This document shows, in pieces, positions 1-10,129 of a stretch of DNA of 64,000 nt (position 1 is the stretch's first letter; the number at the start of each line of letters is the position of its first letter). The DNA is from Streptomyces sp. Act143 (GTDB lineage: Bacteria > Actinomycetota > Actinomycetes > Streptomycetales > Streptomycetaceae). The notes below the pieces were generated by a model that had not been told where the DNA came from, did no database searches, and worked only from the letters and a program-made list of their open reading frames with translations. The stretch spans positions 7,475,400-7,539,399 of the forward strand of contig NZ_QFRX01000001.1 of NCBI RefSeq assembly GCF_003143935.1. Reading direction: 5' to 3'. Made by a program: the position numbers and the translations under genes.

Positions 1-1
1 C

Positions 2-1093
2 TACAATCCCACCCAGCGCACCCACGTCCTCGAAAGCGCCGGGACGGACCCCACCGGCCCCTACACCTACAAGGGTCAGCTCAACTCCGCCTGGATGCTG
101 GACCCGACGGTCGCCACCATCAACGGCCAGCTGTATCTCTTCGGCAGCGCGAGCGGCGGCGGCACCCAGAACCTGGTGGCCGCCAGGATGGCCAACCCCT
201 ACACCCTTGCCACCGGCTTCTCGACGATCTCCACGCCGACGTACTCCTGGGAGACGAGCGGCGGCACCGTCAACGAAGGCCCGGAGATCCTCCAGCGCGA
301 CGGCAAGACCTTCCTCGTCTACTCGGCGAGCGGCTGCTGGACCCCCGACTACAAACTCGGCCGGCTGACGCTGACGGGCTCCGACCCGCTCTCGGCCTCC
401 TCCTGGACGAAGAAGTCGACCCCGGTCTTCCAGCGCAACGACTCCGCCGGCGTCTACGGCCCGGGCCACAACGGCTTCTTCACCTCACCGGACGGCACCG
501 AGAACTGGATCGTCTACCACGCCAACGACGCGTCGTCCGACGGCTGCGACAACGGCCGGACGACCCGCGCCCAGAAGTTCACCTGGAACTCCGACGGCAC
601 CCCGGACTTCGGCACGCCGGTGGCGCTGGGGACCGGCACGACGGGCCCGTCCGGCGAACCGTCGGCCGCCTCCACGACGTACACCCTCACCAACCGCAAC
701 AGCGGCAAGTGCCTCGACGTCGCCGGGAGTTCGGCGGCCGACGGCGCCAACGTCCAGCAGTACACCTGCAACGGCGGCAACAACCAGAAGTGGCGCGTCG
801 AGGACCAGGGCGACGACACCAGCCGCCTGGTGAACGTGGCGACGGGCAAGGTCCTGGACACGGCTGACTGCTCGACCGCGGACGGTGCCGACCTCCGCCA
901 GTGGAGCTGGCTGAACAACACCTGCCAGCGATTCAGGTTCGTGGTCACCGACAGCAGCTACGTACGGATCGTCAACGAGGCCACGGGCAAGGTGGCGGAC
1001 GTGGCGAACTGCTCCACGGCGGACGCGGCGGACGTCAGGCAGTGGACCTGGCTCAACAACGCCTGCCAGCAGTGGAGGCTGAACCCGGTCTAG
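2..1093 (+). CDS. GH43 family glycosidase with C-terminal ricin B-type lectin domain (5' end outside window)
   Basis: The frame is open from base 2, so the start and any signal peptide lie upstream; about 363 residues are visible. The first ~220 residues look like the later blades of a GH43 five-bladed propeller: LDPTV carries a conserved Asp, and VNEGPEI carries the probable general-acid Glu. The family removes arabinose or xylose from plant polysaccharides. The last ~140 residues form a ricin-type beta-trefoil with three QxW-like repeats (QKW, QRF, QQW) and repeated GKxxD elements, which should bind carbohydrate. Secretion is expected for this architecture but cannot be seen here. The gene ends in a hairpin shared with the convergent aminotransferase. 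Sugar importers and mutarotase nearby fit a role in feeding released pentoses or galactose to the cell. The exact substrate cannot be told. Confidence 0.85.
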   Translation, partial: YNPTQRTHVLESAGTDPTGPYTYKGQLNSAWMLDPTVATINGQLYLFGSASGGGTQNLVAARMANPYTLATGFSTISTPTYSWETSGGTVNEGPEILQRDGKTFLVYSASGCWTPDYKLGRLTLTGSDPLSASSWTKKSTPVFQRNDSAGVYGPGHNGFFTSPDGTENWIVYHANDASSDGCDNGRTTRAQKFTWNSDGTPDFGTPVALGTGTTGPSGEPSAASTTYTLTNRNSGKCLDVAGSSAADGANVQQYTCNGGNNQKWRVEDQGDDTSRLVNVATGKVLDTADCSTADGADLRQWSWLNNTCQRFRFVVTDSSYVRIVNEATGKVADVANCSTADAADVRQWTWLNNACQQWRLNPV

Positions 1094-1115
1094 CGGGGGC
1101 TTCTCAGGCCCCCGC
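1093..1115. terminator. Bidirectional hairpin terminator
   Basis: GCGGGGGC (1093-1100) pairs with GCCCCCGC (1108-1115) around a 7-base loop. It lies between two convergent genes and overlaps the last codons of the leftward aminotransferase. Confidence 0.65.
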
Positions 1116-2642
1116 GGCATTGGGCCAACTGCCGCTGTTCGGCCACCCTTGCGCCGGAGCCGGCGTCAACCCGTTGGTCCCCCGGACCTGCGCCGCCGTG
1201 AGCCCGCCCCGAGCGGGCACACCGGGCGGCGTGGGACCGGCGGCGGGAACCCCGTAGGGCGACTGAGCGGCGGCGGCAGGAGCCACCGGCATCGGCATCG
1301 GCTGCGGGGCGACCGGCGCGGGCATGGGCACCGGCATCGGCTGAGGCTGCGGGGCAACCGGCTGCGGGGCAACCGTCTGAGGCGCCGCGGGCATCGGCGC
1401 CGCCGCCATCGCCTGCGCGGCCAGCGGCACCCCCACCCCGCTGCTCGCCCCCACCAGCCGGTCCACGGCCGCCGTACCCGAGCTGTAGCTGGTCCCGGTA
1501 GCCAGCTCGGGCACGGCGGCTCCCCTCCTGGTCCCGTAGAGCACCTGTTCCAGCGCGGACACCAGGCGACGCACGTCCGTCTGGGGGCGCACCACGAGAC
1601 GCAGGAAGCGGCTGGACGAGCCGATCTTGTTGCCGCACTCGCGGACCAGGATCCGGTGCTCGGAGAGCAGCCGGTCCCGGACCACGGTGCCTTCGGCGCC
1701 CACGGGGAGGCGCACGAAGAGGAAGTTGCCCTGGGAGGGGTAGACGGTCAGACCGGGGAGCGCGGAGAGCTGGCTCGACATGTCGAGGCGGTCCCGGCGG
1801 ACCTGCTGGAGGCTCTGCGCGTACTCGGCGCCGTGCTCCTTGAGCATGAACACCACGTGCTCGGCGAAGGCGTTGAGGTTCCACTTCGGCAGCATCGAGC
1901 GGACGCGGCCCGCGAGCGCCGGGTTGGCGACCATGTAGCCGAAGCGTATGCCGTGCAGCCCGAAGTTCTTGCCGAGGCTTCTGAGCACGATCACGTTGGG
2001 CCGCAGCATGGCCTCCTGAACCACGCTCGGCTCCGCCTCCGCGTCGGCGAACTCCAGGAAGCTCTCGTCGATGACGACCAGGTCGAGGTCGGCCATCGCG
2101 TCCATGAACTGCACGATCGCGTGCTTGTGGAGGAAGCCGCCGTCGGGGTTGTTGGGGTTGCAGATGACCGCGGCCCGGGTGCCCCTGGCCCGGATGAACT
2201 CGGCGTACTGCGCGAGGTCCAGGGCGAAGCCGCTGGACTCCTGGAGCGGGAACATGTCGACCCGCTTGCCGGTCTCCATGGGCTGGTCGGTCCAGCGGCC
2301 GAAGGTGGGGACGGGGATGGCCAGGGACTCCCGGACCAGCAGGTGGTCGATCCAGGTGATCAGCTCGGTCGAGCCGTTGCCCATCGCCACGGCCTGCGGC
2401 GGGAGTTGGAGGAGGTTGCACAGCTCGGCGGTGATGGTGTCGGCGCTGGACGGGTAGTACGTGATGATGTCCCGCAGGCGGCCGGACATGTCGTCCCACA
2501 TCTGCGGGGTGGGGAAGTAGGGGTTCACCGGGATACAGAAGTCGATCGGGCCGGCCCCGTCGCCAGCTGCCCGCGTCAGCGCCGCCATGGACGGGCTGTG
2601 TGCCGCGGTGCTGCGGAACAGCGAGGTGACGTTCTCGGCCAT
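1104..2642 (-). CDS. HisC/CobD-like class I/II PLP aminotransferase with Pro/Met/Gln-rich tail
   Basis: The 512-residue protein is a fold-type I PLP enzyme. CNPNNPDGG, DESFLEF and SLGKNFGLHG are visible, the last holding the Schiff-base Lys, and a run of conserved Arg follows. Its closest families are histidinol-phosphate aminotransferase and threonine-phosphate decarboxylase. Those are ~350-370 residues long, so the catalytic part ends near residue 390. The remainder is a low-complexity Pro/Ala/Met/Gln segment with MPVPMPAP-type repeats. I chose the ATG at 2642 because GGAGG precedes it closely and the text upstream is not conserved in character; a longer frame reaches 2750. No other histidine genes are nearby, so the substrate is open. 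Amino-acid or phosphonate metabolism are both possible. Confidence 0.75.
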   Translation of the reverse strand: MAENVTSLFRSTAAHSPSMAALTRAAGDGAGPIDFCIPVNPYFPTPQMWDDMSGRLRDIITYYPSSADTITAELCNLLQLPPQAVAMGNGSTELITWIDHLLVRESLAIPVPTFGRWTDQPMETGKRVDMFPLQESSGFALDLAQYAEFIRARGTRAAVICNPNNPDGGFLHKHAIVQFMDAMADLDLVVIDESFLEFADAEAEPSVVQEAMLRPNVIVLRSLGKNFGLHGIRFGYMVANPALAGRVRSMLPKWNLNAFAEHVVFMLKEHGAEYAQSLQQVRRDRLDMSSQLSALPGLTVYPSQGNFLFVRLPVGAEGTVVRDRLLSEHRILVRECGNKIGSSSRFLRLVVRPQTDVRRLVSALEQVLYGTRRGAAVPELATGTSYSSGTAAVDRLVGASSGVGVPLAAQAMAAAPMPAAPQTVAPQPVAPQPQPMPVPMPAPVAPQPMPMPVAPAAAAQSPYGVPAAGPTPPGVPARGGLTAAQVRGTNGLTPAPAQGWPNSGSWPNAAGA

Positions 2643-2803
2643 GGAACCTCCGTAAGGGGCGGACCCGTTGGGGACGGCCGGGTCCGTCGTCTTGGGTGGC
2701 CCGCGCGGGGGAGCACGGGCCGCTCCTACATACGGAGGCTGGGGTGCCACTGTTCAACCGCTGAGAAATCGGTAAGAACTTGTGTGCCACCTGTGAAGGA
2801 GTG

Positions 2804-3850
2804 TCACGCGGGGAAAGAGTGCACGGTCGTCGACCGGTAGGTCTCCCCAGGTCGCAGCACGGTCGACGGGAAGTGCGCGTGGTTCGGGGAGTCAGGGTAG
2901 TGCTGCGTCTCCAGACACAGCGCGTCGCCCTGGCGGTAGGCGCGGCCGGCGGGGCCGACCAGCGTCCCGTCGAGGAAGTTGCCCGAGTAGAACTGCATGC
3001 CGGGCTCGGTGGTGGCGACCCTCAAGGTGCGGCCCGACGCGGGGTCGCGCAGGGTCGCCACGGCCTCTGGCTCCGCCGTGATCCCCTTCTCCAGCACCCA
3101 GTTGTGGTCGTAACCCTGCGCGGCGAGCAGCTGCGGATGGCCGGTCCGCAGGTCCCGGCCGATCGGCTTGGGCGCACGGAAGTCGAAGGGGGTGCCCGTC
3201 ACCGGGGCCAGTTCACCGGTCGGGATCAGGCCCGGGTCGGTCGGTGTGAAACGGGCCGCGGCGATGGTCAGTTCGTGGTGCTCGATCGTCCCGCTGCCCT
3301 CGCCGGCGAGGTTCCAGTAGACGTGGTTGGTGAGGTTGACGACCGTGACCTTGTCGGTGGTCGCCGCGTAGTCGATGCGCCAGTCGCCCTCGGCGGTGAG
3401 GGTGTACGTCACCTGCGCCGTCAGCGTGCCCGGGTAGCCCATCTCGCCGTCGGGGGAGGTGTGGGAGAGGCGCAGACCGACGTCCGTGCCCCGCTGGAAC
3501 GGCTCGACCTCCCAGACCACCTTGTCGAAGCCCGCCTCGCCGCCGTGCAGGCTGTTCTCGCCGTCGTCGGCGGAGAGCCGGTGCGTCTCGCCGTCCAGCG
3601 TGAACCGGCCCTTGCCGATGCGGTTGCCGTACCGGCCGATCAGCGCGCCGAAGTACGGGCTGGAGGTGACGTAGTCCTCGATGCGGTCGAAGCCGAGGGA
3701 GATGTTCGCGTACCGGCCGTGCCGGTCGGGGGTCTCCAGGCACTGAACGATCCCGCCGTAGGACAGGACCTTCATACGGGTGCCGCCGTTCTCCAGCGAC
3801 CAGCGGTGGATCTCGGTGCCGTCGGCGAGCCTGCCGAAGAGTTCCTTCAC
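2804..3850 (-). CDS. galM: Aldose 1-epimerase (galactose mutarotase)
   Basis: This 348-residue protein interconverts alpha and beta anomers of galactose and other aldoses in the cytoplasm. Family hallmarks are present: SYGGIVQ near the N terminus, GRYGNRIGKGRF, NSLHGG, NLTNHVYWNL with a catalytic His, and LETQHYPDSPNHAHF with the catalytic Glu. The start is GTG at 3850, with GGAGGAG seven bases upstream. The same frame continues open upstream through the permease gene, but that stretch is antisense shadow. It lies downstream of the mmsB permease, same strand, behind a hairpin. A second mutarotase is encoded at 33615-34589. Together with the ChvE-type importer it should prepare an incoming sugar for anomer-specific enzymes. 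Confidence 0.9.
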   Translation of the reverse strand: MKELFGRLADGTEIHRWSLENGGTRMKVLSYGGIVQCLETPDRHGRYANISLGFDRIEDYVTSSPYFGALIGRYGNRIGKGRFTLDGETHRLSADDGENSLHGGEAGFDKVVWEVEPFQRGTDVGLRLSHTSPDGEMGYPGTLTAQVTYTLTAEGDWRIDYAATTDKVTVVNLTNHVYWNLAGEGSGTIEHHELTIAAARFTPTDPGLIPTGELAPVTGTPFDFRAPKPIGRDLRTGHPQLLAAQGYDHNWVLEKGITAEPEAVATLRDPASGRTLRVATTEPGMQFYSGNFLDGTLVGPAGRAYRQGDALCLETQHYPDSPNHAHFPSTVLRPGETYRSTTVHSFPA

Positions 3851-3872
3851 CGGATGTCTCCTCCCATGGGAA

Positions 3873-3896
3873 GGGCCCCGCCTTCCGACGGGGCCC
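3873..3896 (-). terminator. Hairpin after mmsB
   Basis: GGGCCCCG (3873-3880) and CGGGGCCC (3889-3896) form a perfect 8-bp stem between the end of the importer operon and galM. It may be a terminator or a read-through attenuator, since galM follows on the same strand. Confidence 0.55.
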
Positions 3897-3915
3897 GACC
3901 GGTAGAACGTGTCTG

Positions 3916-5156
3916 CTACGAACCGGACTTGCGCTTGTTCCACACGTCGAACCCGACCGCGGCCAGCAGGGCGAGGCCCTTGATGACCTGCTGCCAGTCG
4001 GAGCCGACGCTGAGGAGGTTCATGCCGTTGTTCAGGACGCCGAGGACGAGACCGCCGATGATCGCGCCGAGGACGGTGCCGACACCGCCGCTCATGGACG
4101 CGCCGCCGATGAACGACGAGGCGATGGCCTCCAGTTCGTAGTTCAGGCCCGCCTTCGGCGACGCCGCGTTCAGTCGCGCGGCGATCGCCAGACCCGCCAG
4201 GGCCGCGAGCGCGCCCATGTTCATGAAGACGAGGAAGGTGACCTTCTTGTCCTTCACACCGGACAGCTTGGCCGCCGGCAGGTTGCCGCCGATCGCGTAG
4301 ATGTGCCGGCCGAAGATCGAGTTGCGCATCAGGTAGCCGTACCCCACGACCAGCCCGCCCAGGATCAGCAGGACGATCGGGGCGCCCTTGTAGCTGGCGA
4401 GCAGCATGGTGACGACGAGGATCGCGGCCACGATGGAGACGAGCTTCAGCAGGAAGATGTTCCGCGGCAGCACGTCGAGGGAGAACTCCTGCTGGCGCTT
4501 GCGGTCGCGGACCTCCTGGAGGACCACGAAGACGATCAGGGCCAGGCCCAGCAGCAGCGTGATGTTGTGGTAGTTGGTCTCCGGGCCGGTCTCCGGCAGG
4601 AAGCCGTTGCCGATCTTCTGCAGGCCGCCCGGGAACGGGCCGAGGGTCTGGCCCTCCAGCAGGATCTCGGTGAAGCCGCGGAAGACCAGCATGCCCGCGA
4701 GGGTCACGATGAACGACGGTATGCCGAGATACGCGATGAGGAAGCCCTGGGCCGCGCCCGCGCCCGCGCCGACCACCAGGCACAGCACCATCGCGAGCGG
4801 CCATGCCACGTCGTGCTGGACCGTCAGCACGGCCGCGAACGCGCCCACGAACGCCGTGACCGAGCCGACCGACAGGTCGATGTGCCCGGCGATGATGACC
4901 AGCATCATGCCGATCGCGAGGATCAGCACGTAGCTGTTCTGGAGGACCAGGTTGGAGACGTTGCGCGGCAGCAGCAGGTCGCCGTCGGTCCACACCGCGA
5001 AGAGCGCCACGATCAGGCCGAGGGCGATCAGCATGCCGTACTGGCGCATGTTGCGGCGCAGGCCGTCCAGCATCAGCTGCAGCAGGTTGTCGCCGGAGGC
5101 AGATCCGCTCTTGCCCGGCGGCGCCGGGGCCGGCGTCTTGGCGGTCACGTCCGTGC

Positions 5157-5160
<4 letters not shown>
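3916..5160 (-). CDS. mmsB: Multiple-monosaccharide ABC transporter permease (MmsB/XylH type)
   Basis: This 414-residue CUT2-family membrane permease has many hydrophobic spans. GHIDLSVGSV and an FGRHIYAIGGN loop are the signature elements of ribose/xylose/galactose permeases. It forms the membrane channel for the ATPase and lipoprotein encoded just upstream. The ATG at 5160 overlaps the ATPase stop codon by four bases (ATGA), so the genes are translationally coupled. The N terminus has an Ala/Pro-rich cytoplasmic tail. Sugar specificity cannot be read from the sequence. ChvE-type systems take galactose, arabinose, xylose and glucose. Confidence 0.88.
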
Positions 5161-6707
<1,547 letters not shown>

Positions 6708-6760
6708 GGTCGTGCCTTCCAATCTCTGTCTGTTGCAGCCGAACTACAGCCGGGGGAGGG

Positions 6761-7867
6761 TTACTTGAGCTCGCCCTCGGTGTAGTAGCCGCCGTCGACC
6801 AGGACCTGCTTGTAGTTGGTCTTGTCGACGCTCACCGGCTTCAGCAGGTAGGCGGGGACGACCTTGGAGCCGTTGTCGTAGGTCTTGGTGTCGTTGGTCT
6901 CGGGCTTCTTGTCGTTGAGCACCGCGTCGACCATGTTGGCCGCGACCTTGGCCAGCTCACGGGTGTCCTTGTAGACGGTCTGCGTCTGCTCGCCCGCGAT
7001 GATCGACTTCACGGAGGCCAGCTCGGCGTCCTGACCGGTGAGGACCGGAAGCGGCTTGGCCTTGGTGCCGTAGCCGTCGGACTTCAGCGCCGACAGGATG
7101 CCGATGGAGATGCCGTCGTACGGCGAGAGCACCGCGTCGACCCGGCCGGACTTGTAGGAGCCGGTCAGGATGTCGTCCATGCGGCGCTGGGCGGTGGCAC
7201 CGTCCCAGCGCAGGGTGGTGACCTTGTTGAGGTCGACCTGGCCGGACTTGACGACCAGCTTCTTGGAGTCGATGTACGGCTTGAGGACGCTCATGGCGCC
7301 GTTGAAGAAGTACTTGGTGTTGTTGTCGTCGTTGGAGCCGGCGAACAGCTCGATGTTGAAGGGGCCCTTGCCGCTTGCCAGGCCCAGCTTCTCGACGATG
7401 TAGTTGGCCTGGAGCTCGCCGACCTTGGTGTTGTCGAAGGAGGCGTAGTAGTCGACGTTCGGCGTGCCGAGGATCAGGCGGTCGTAGGCGATGACCGGGA
7501 TGCCCGCGTCCTTGGCCTCCTGGAGGACGTTGTTGAGCGACTTGTTGTCGATCGCGGCGACGATCAGCGCCTTGACGCCCTGGGTGATCAGGTTCTCGAT
7601 CTGCGAGACCTGCTGGTCGGGCTCGTCCTCGCCGTAGACCAGCTTGGTCTTGTAGCCCAGCTTCTGCAGGTTGGTCTCGACGTTCTTGCCGTCGGCGATC
7701 CAGCGCTCGGAGGACTTGGTCGGCATCGCGATACCGATGGTGCCGCCCTTGGCGTCGCCCTTGCTCTCCGCGCTGCCGCCTTCGCTGTCCTGGCCACAGG
7801 CGGTCAGGGAGAGGGCGAGGACGGCCGAGGTGGCTATGGCGGAGAGTGCAGCTCTGCGGTTAAGCAT
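6761..7867 (-). CDS. chvE: Monosaccharide-binding lipoprotein (ChvE type)
   Basis: This 368-residue extracytoplasmic solute-binding protein has a short basic N terminus, a hydrophobic stretch and an LTAC lipobox, so the Cys near residue 24 should be lipidated after signal peptidase II cleavage. The rest has the periplasmic-binding-protein type I fold. Family marks are IGIAMPTKSSERW, VIAYDRLILG and VLTGQDAE. It captures the sugar and delivers it to MmsB. I prefer the ATG at 7867 because AAGGAAG is then six bases away. The alternative ATG at 7873 abuts that ribosome-binding site. It is the first gene of the leftward importer operon. The 142 bp upstream show none of the CCGARATWTCGAAYA motifs found elsewhere in the region. 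Confidence 0.9.
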   Translation of the reverse strand: MLNRRAALSAIATSAVLALSLTACGQDSEGGSAESKGDAKGGTIGIAMPTKSSERWIADGKNVETNLQKLGYKTKLVYGEDEPDQQVSQIENLITQGVKALIVAAIDNKSLNNVLQEAKDAGIPVIAYDRLILGTPNVDYYASFDNTKVGELQANYIVEKLGLASGKGPFNIELFAGSNDDNNTKYFFNGAMSVLKPYIDSKKLVVKSGQVDLNKVTTLRWDGATAQRRMDDILTGSYKSGRVDAVLSPYDGISIGILSALKSDGYGTKAKPLPVLTGQDAELASVKSIIAGEQTQTVYKDTRELAKVAANMVDAVLNDKKPETNDTKTYDNGSKVVPAYLLKPVSVDKTNYKQVLVDGGYYTEGELK

Positions 7868-8009
7868 GATCATCTTCCTTGATGGTCTAGGGGCCAGGGG
7901 CGGTCTGCGGTACGAGCGCCGTTCTGGTGGTGCGGAGTGGAACCGAGAGAAGTTGTGTCGGAGTCTGTTCGACTACGTCGGCTTCTGTGAAGAGGCGTTG
8001 TCCGGAACG

Positions 8010-8978
8010 TTATGCAGGCGTTTCGAATCGCTTCAGCGCGCCCGGCAGGCGCGAGCCGAGCGGCGCCATGTCGCCGTCCGCCCCGTGCCGTGCGAGCAGA
8101 TCCAGGGCGAGCCGTCCGCGCCGCACTCTCTCCTTGGCGGTGGACAGCGTGAGCTCGCGCATGTGATGGCCGTACGGGTAGATCCCCGGGGCCTTCGACA
8201 GGCCGAACTTCAGATAGAGCGGGGCACCGCGCCGGATCAGCTCGGCGACCTCGTACATCCGCACATAGCCGCCGAGATCGTCGGGGGCCTCGATGTACAT
8301 GTCCATCGGAGCCCCCGACACCCGCCGGATCTCCGTGAGTTGATCGAGCGTCAGGTCGCTCGGGACGTTGATCGAGTCGCCGCCGAGGTTCTCGTAGACG
8401 GCGTACGAGGCCGGGTTCACCGGCCCGATCAGCGCCGACACCTTCAGCGTGGTGTCGGCGGGGATGATCCCGGCGGCCCGCGCCCGGTGCAGCGTCCACA
8501 GCACGCCCTCGTCGGCGACGAGCAGGCACTTCACGCCCAACTCCGTTGCGCGGACGGCGTCTTCGACGCACCCGGCCACCGCGTCGTGGCCGCGGGCGCG
8601 CAGTCCGGCGCCCCTGGAGTCGGTGCGGGTGGAGCCGCCGATGTCCCAGGTGCCGCGTGGACCGGTGAACAGGCAGAGCTCGATGTCGCGCTCGGCGGTG
8701 GCCTCCACCATCTCGGTGATCTCGGCGTCGGTGAGCATCCACACACCGCTGCCCTGGCTGATCCGGTGGATCGGCACGTCGAGCCGCGACGACTCCTTGA
8801 GGACCACCGAGAGGGCCTCGGGGCCCTCCACGGAAGGCACTTCGGTACGCCAGCGCCCGCCACCGGGGAAGGTGTGCGGCGAGGCGTCGGCCGGGTCGAG
8901 GGCGGGGGCGCCCAGGCCCAGCGCGGCGAGCGCCTGCTCACCGGGTCGTCGGGCCGCGCTGGCGGTGGTCTCGGTCAC
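8010..8978 (-). CDS. Conserved protein of unknown function, possible U32-peptidase-like TIM barrel
   Basis: I do not recognise this 322-residue protein with certainty. It alternates short beta strands and helices in a TIM-barrel-like way (ELCLFTGPRG, KCLLVADEG, LKVSALIGP, PMDMYIEAP, LYLKFGLS). It resembles proteins sometimes filed under peptidase family U32, but the classic Cys-containing U32 signature is absent. No signal peptide or membrane span is visible. The GTG at 8978 has AAGGA six to seven bases upstream. A 15-bp motif shared with the acid-sugar dehydratase and the YtfQ-type gene lies just upstream (8992-9006), so it is probably co-regulated. That context suggests a sugar-acid catabolic enzyme, for example an aldolase or isomerase, rather than a protease. 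Confidence 0.7.
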   Translation of the reverse strand: MTETTASAARRPGEQALAALGLGAPALDPADASPHTFPGGGRWRTEVPSVEGPEALSVVLKESSRLDVPIHRISQGSGVWMLTDAEITEMVEATAERDIELCLFTGPRGTWDIGGSTRTDSRGAGLRARGHDAVAGCVEDAVRATELGVKCLLVADEGVLWTLHRARAAGIIPADTTLKVSALIGPVNPASYAVYENLGGDSINVPSDLTLDQLTEIRRVSGAPMDMYIEAPDDLGGYVRMYEVAELIRRGAPLYLKFGLSKAPGIYPYGHHMRELTLSTAKERVRRGRLALDLLARHGADGDMAPLGSRLPGALKRFETPA

Positions 8979-8991
8979 AAGCTGTCCTTTG

Positions 8992-9006
8992 TGTTCGATA
9001 TTTCGG
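8992..9006 (-). promoter_or_regulatory. Putative operator, copy 1 of the CCGARATWTCGAAYA motif
   Basis: On the minus strand this reads CCGAAATATCGAACA, 14 bases before the GTG of the unknown gene at 8010-8978. It differs at one position from the copy before the dehydratase gene. The core CGAAATWTCG is nearly palindromic, as expected of a repressor site. Confidence 0.5.
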
Positions 9007-9124
9007 ACGTGGATCGCGGCTCTGCGTGCAACAAGGTTCAAAACGCCCTGAGCTCTGGATGTACGCCGGTACGAAGTCGTCAGGTACTCCGTACCGGCGT
9101 ACGGCTCAGGGGGCTGTCATGGCG

Positions 9125-10129
9125 TCATGGCTTCAGGAGGACCTTGCCGACCGTCGGGTCACCGGACCCGACCAACTCGATGGCCTGCGGGAACTCCTCC
9201 AGTGGCAGCTCGTGCGTGACGAGCGGCAGCGGGTCGAGCAGTCCGGCGCCGAAGACCCGCACGGTGTGCGCCCAGGCGTCCGGCGGTGCCCCGAACACGG
9301 TGTGCACCTCCAGCTGCCGTACGACGAGATCCGTGGGGTCGAGACCGTCGGCGCCCGGCGCCGGGATGCCCGTCAGCACGAGCCGGCCGCCGCGTCTGAG
9401 CAGCGCGGCGGCGGTGTTCGCGGCGGACGCCGACCCGGCGGTCTCGATGACGACGTCGAAGTCGTCGGGGAGCTCCTGGTCCCGGGTGCGGAAGTCGGTG
9501 GCGCCGAAGGTCTTCGACAGTTCCGCGCGGTCGGGGCGGGTGCCCACCACCAGCAGCTCCGAGGGCGAGCCCGCCCGCAGGAACTGCACCGCGAACATCC
9601 CGAGCGTTCCCGTGCCCACGACCGCGACCCGCTCACCGGGCCGCGCGTTCGCCTTCAGCGCGGCGGCGGCGATGCAGGCGGCGGGCTCCAGGAGCGCCGC
9701 CGCCGTCAGGTCGGCGTCCTCCGGGAGCACGTGCAGCAGCCGGGCGGGCAGGGTGAGCGTGCCGGCCATGGCACCGGGCTGGGTGAACCCGGTCTCCTCG
9801 TAGCCGTCCGTGCACAGGGTGGTCTCACCGGCGTGGCAGCGGTCGCAGACCTGGCAGTTGCGGAAGCCCTCGCCGACCACCTTCCGGCCGACCAGGCTCG
9901 CGGGCACTCCGGCCCCCACCGCCTCCACCGTGCCGGACCACTCGTGGCCCGGCGTGAGCGGGTAGCGGACGTACCCCGCGGGCCGGTTGCCCTGGTACAC
10001 CTCGCGGTCGCTGCCGCAGATGCCGACCGCGTGCACGCGGACCAGGGCCTCGCCTGCACCGGGCTCGCGAGGGGTGTGCGCGACGACGCTGTGCTCGCCG
10101 GGCGCCGCTACGACGACCGCGCTGCTCAC
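9125..10129 (-). CDS. Zinc-dependent alcohol/polyol dehydrogenase (MDR family)
   Basis: This 334-residue medium-chain dehydrogenase has GICGSD and GHEW for the catalytic zinc, a Cys cluster spaced CxxCxxCx7C (NCQVCDRCHAG...C) for the structural zinc, and a Rossmann GTGTLG motif for NAD(P). It should oxidise a sugar, sugar alcohol or deoxysugar lactone precursor. The GTG at 10129 overlaps the upstream dehydratase stop by four bases, so the two are co-translated. Pairing with a hexonate dehydratase suggests it either makes the aldonate or oxidises a downstream intermediate. L-threonine 3-dehydrogenase or sorbitol dehydrogenase names would be guesses. Confidence 0.85.
   Translation of the reverse strand: MSSAVVVAAPGEHSVVAHTPREPGAGEALVRVHAVGICGSDREVYQGNRPAGYVRYPLTPGHEWSGTVEAVGAGVPASLVGRKVVGEGFRNCQVCDRCHAGETTLCTDGYEETGFTQPGAMAGTLTLPARLLHVLPEDADLTAAALLEPAACIAAAALKANARPGERVAVVGTGTLGMFAVQFLRAGSPSELLVVGTRPDRAELSKTFGATDFRTRDQELPDDFDVVIETAGSASAANTAAALLRRGGRLVLTGIPAPGADGLDPTDLVVRQLEVHTVFGAPPDAWAHTVRVFGAGLLDPLPLVTHELPLEEFPQAIELVGSGDPTVGKVLLKP

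Noticed and set aside
1..94. Apparent truncated glycosidase at the left edge
   Set aside because: The frame is open to the edge and free of stops, so the gene is cut by the window, not broken.
1149..2840. Long plus-strand frame opposite the aminotransferase
   Set aside because: The composition is Arg/Gly/His/Val-rich shadow coding without motifs; the minus-strand frame has the PLP-enzyme signature.
3851..4993. Upstream extension of galM that would make a 729-residue fusion
   Set aside because: The extension is an out-of-frame reading of the permease gene. GTG 3850 has a good ribosome-binding site and gives the family length.
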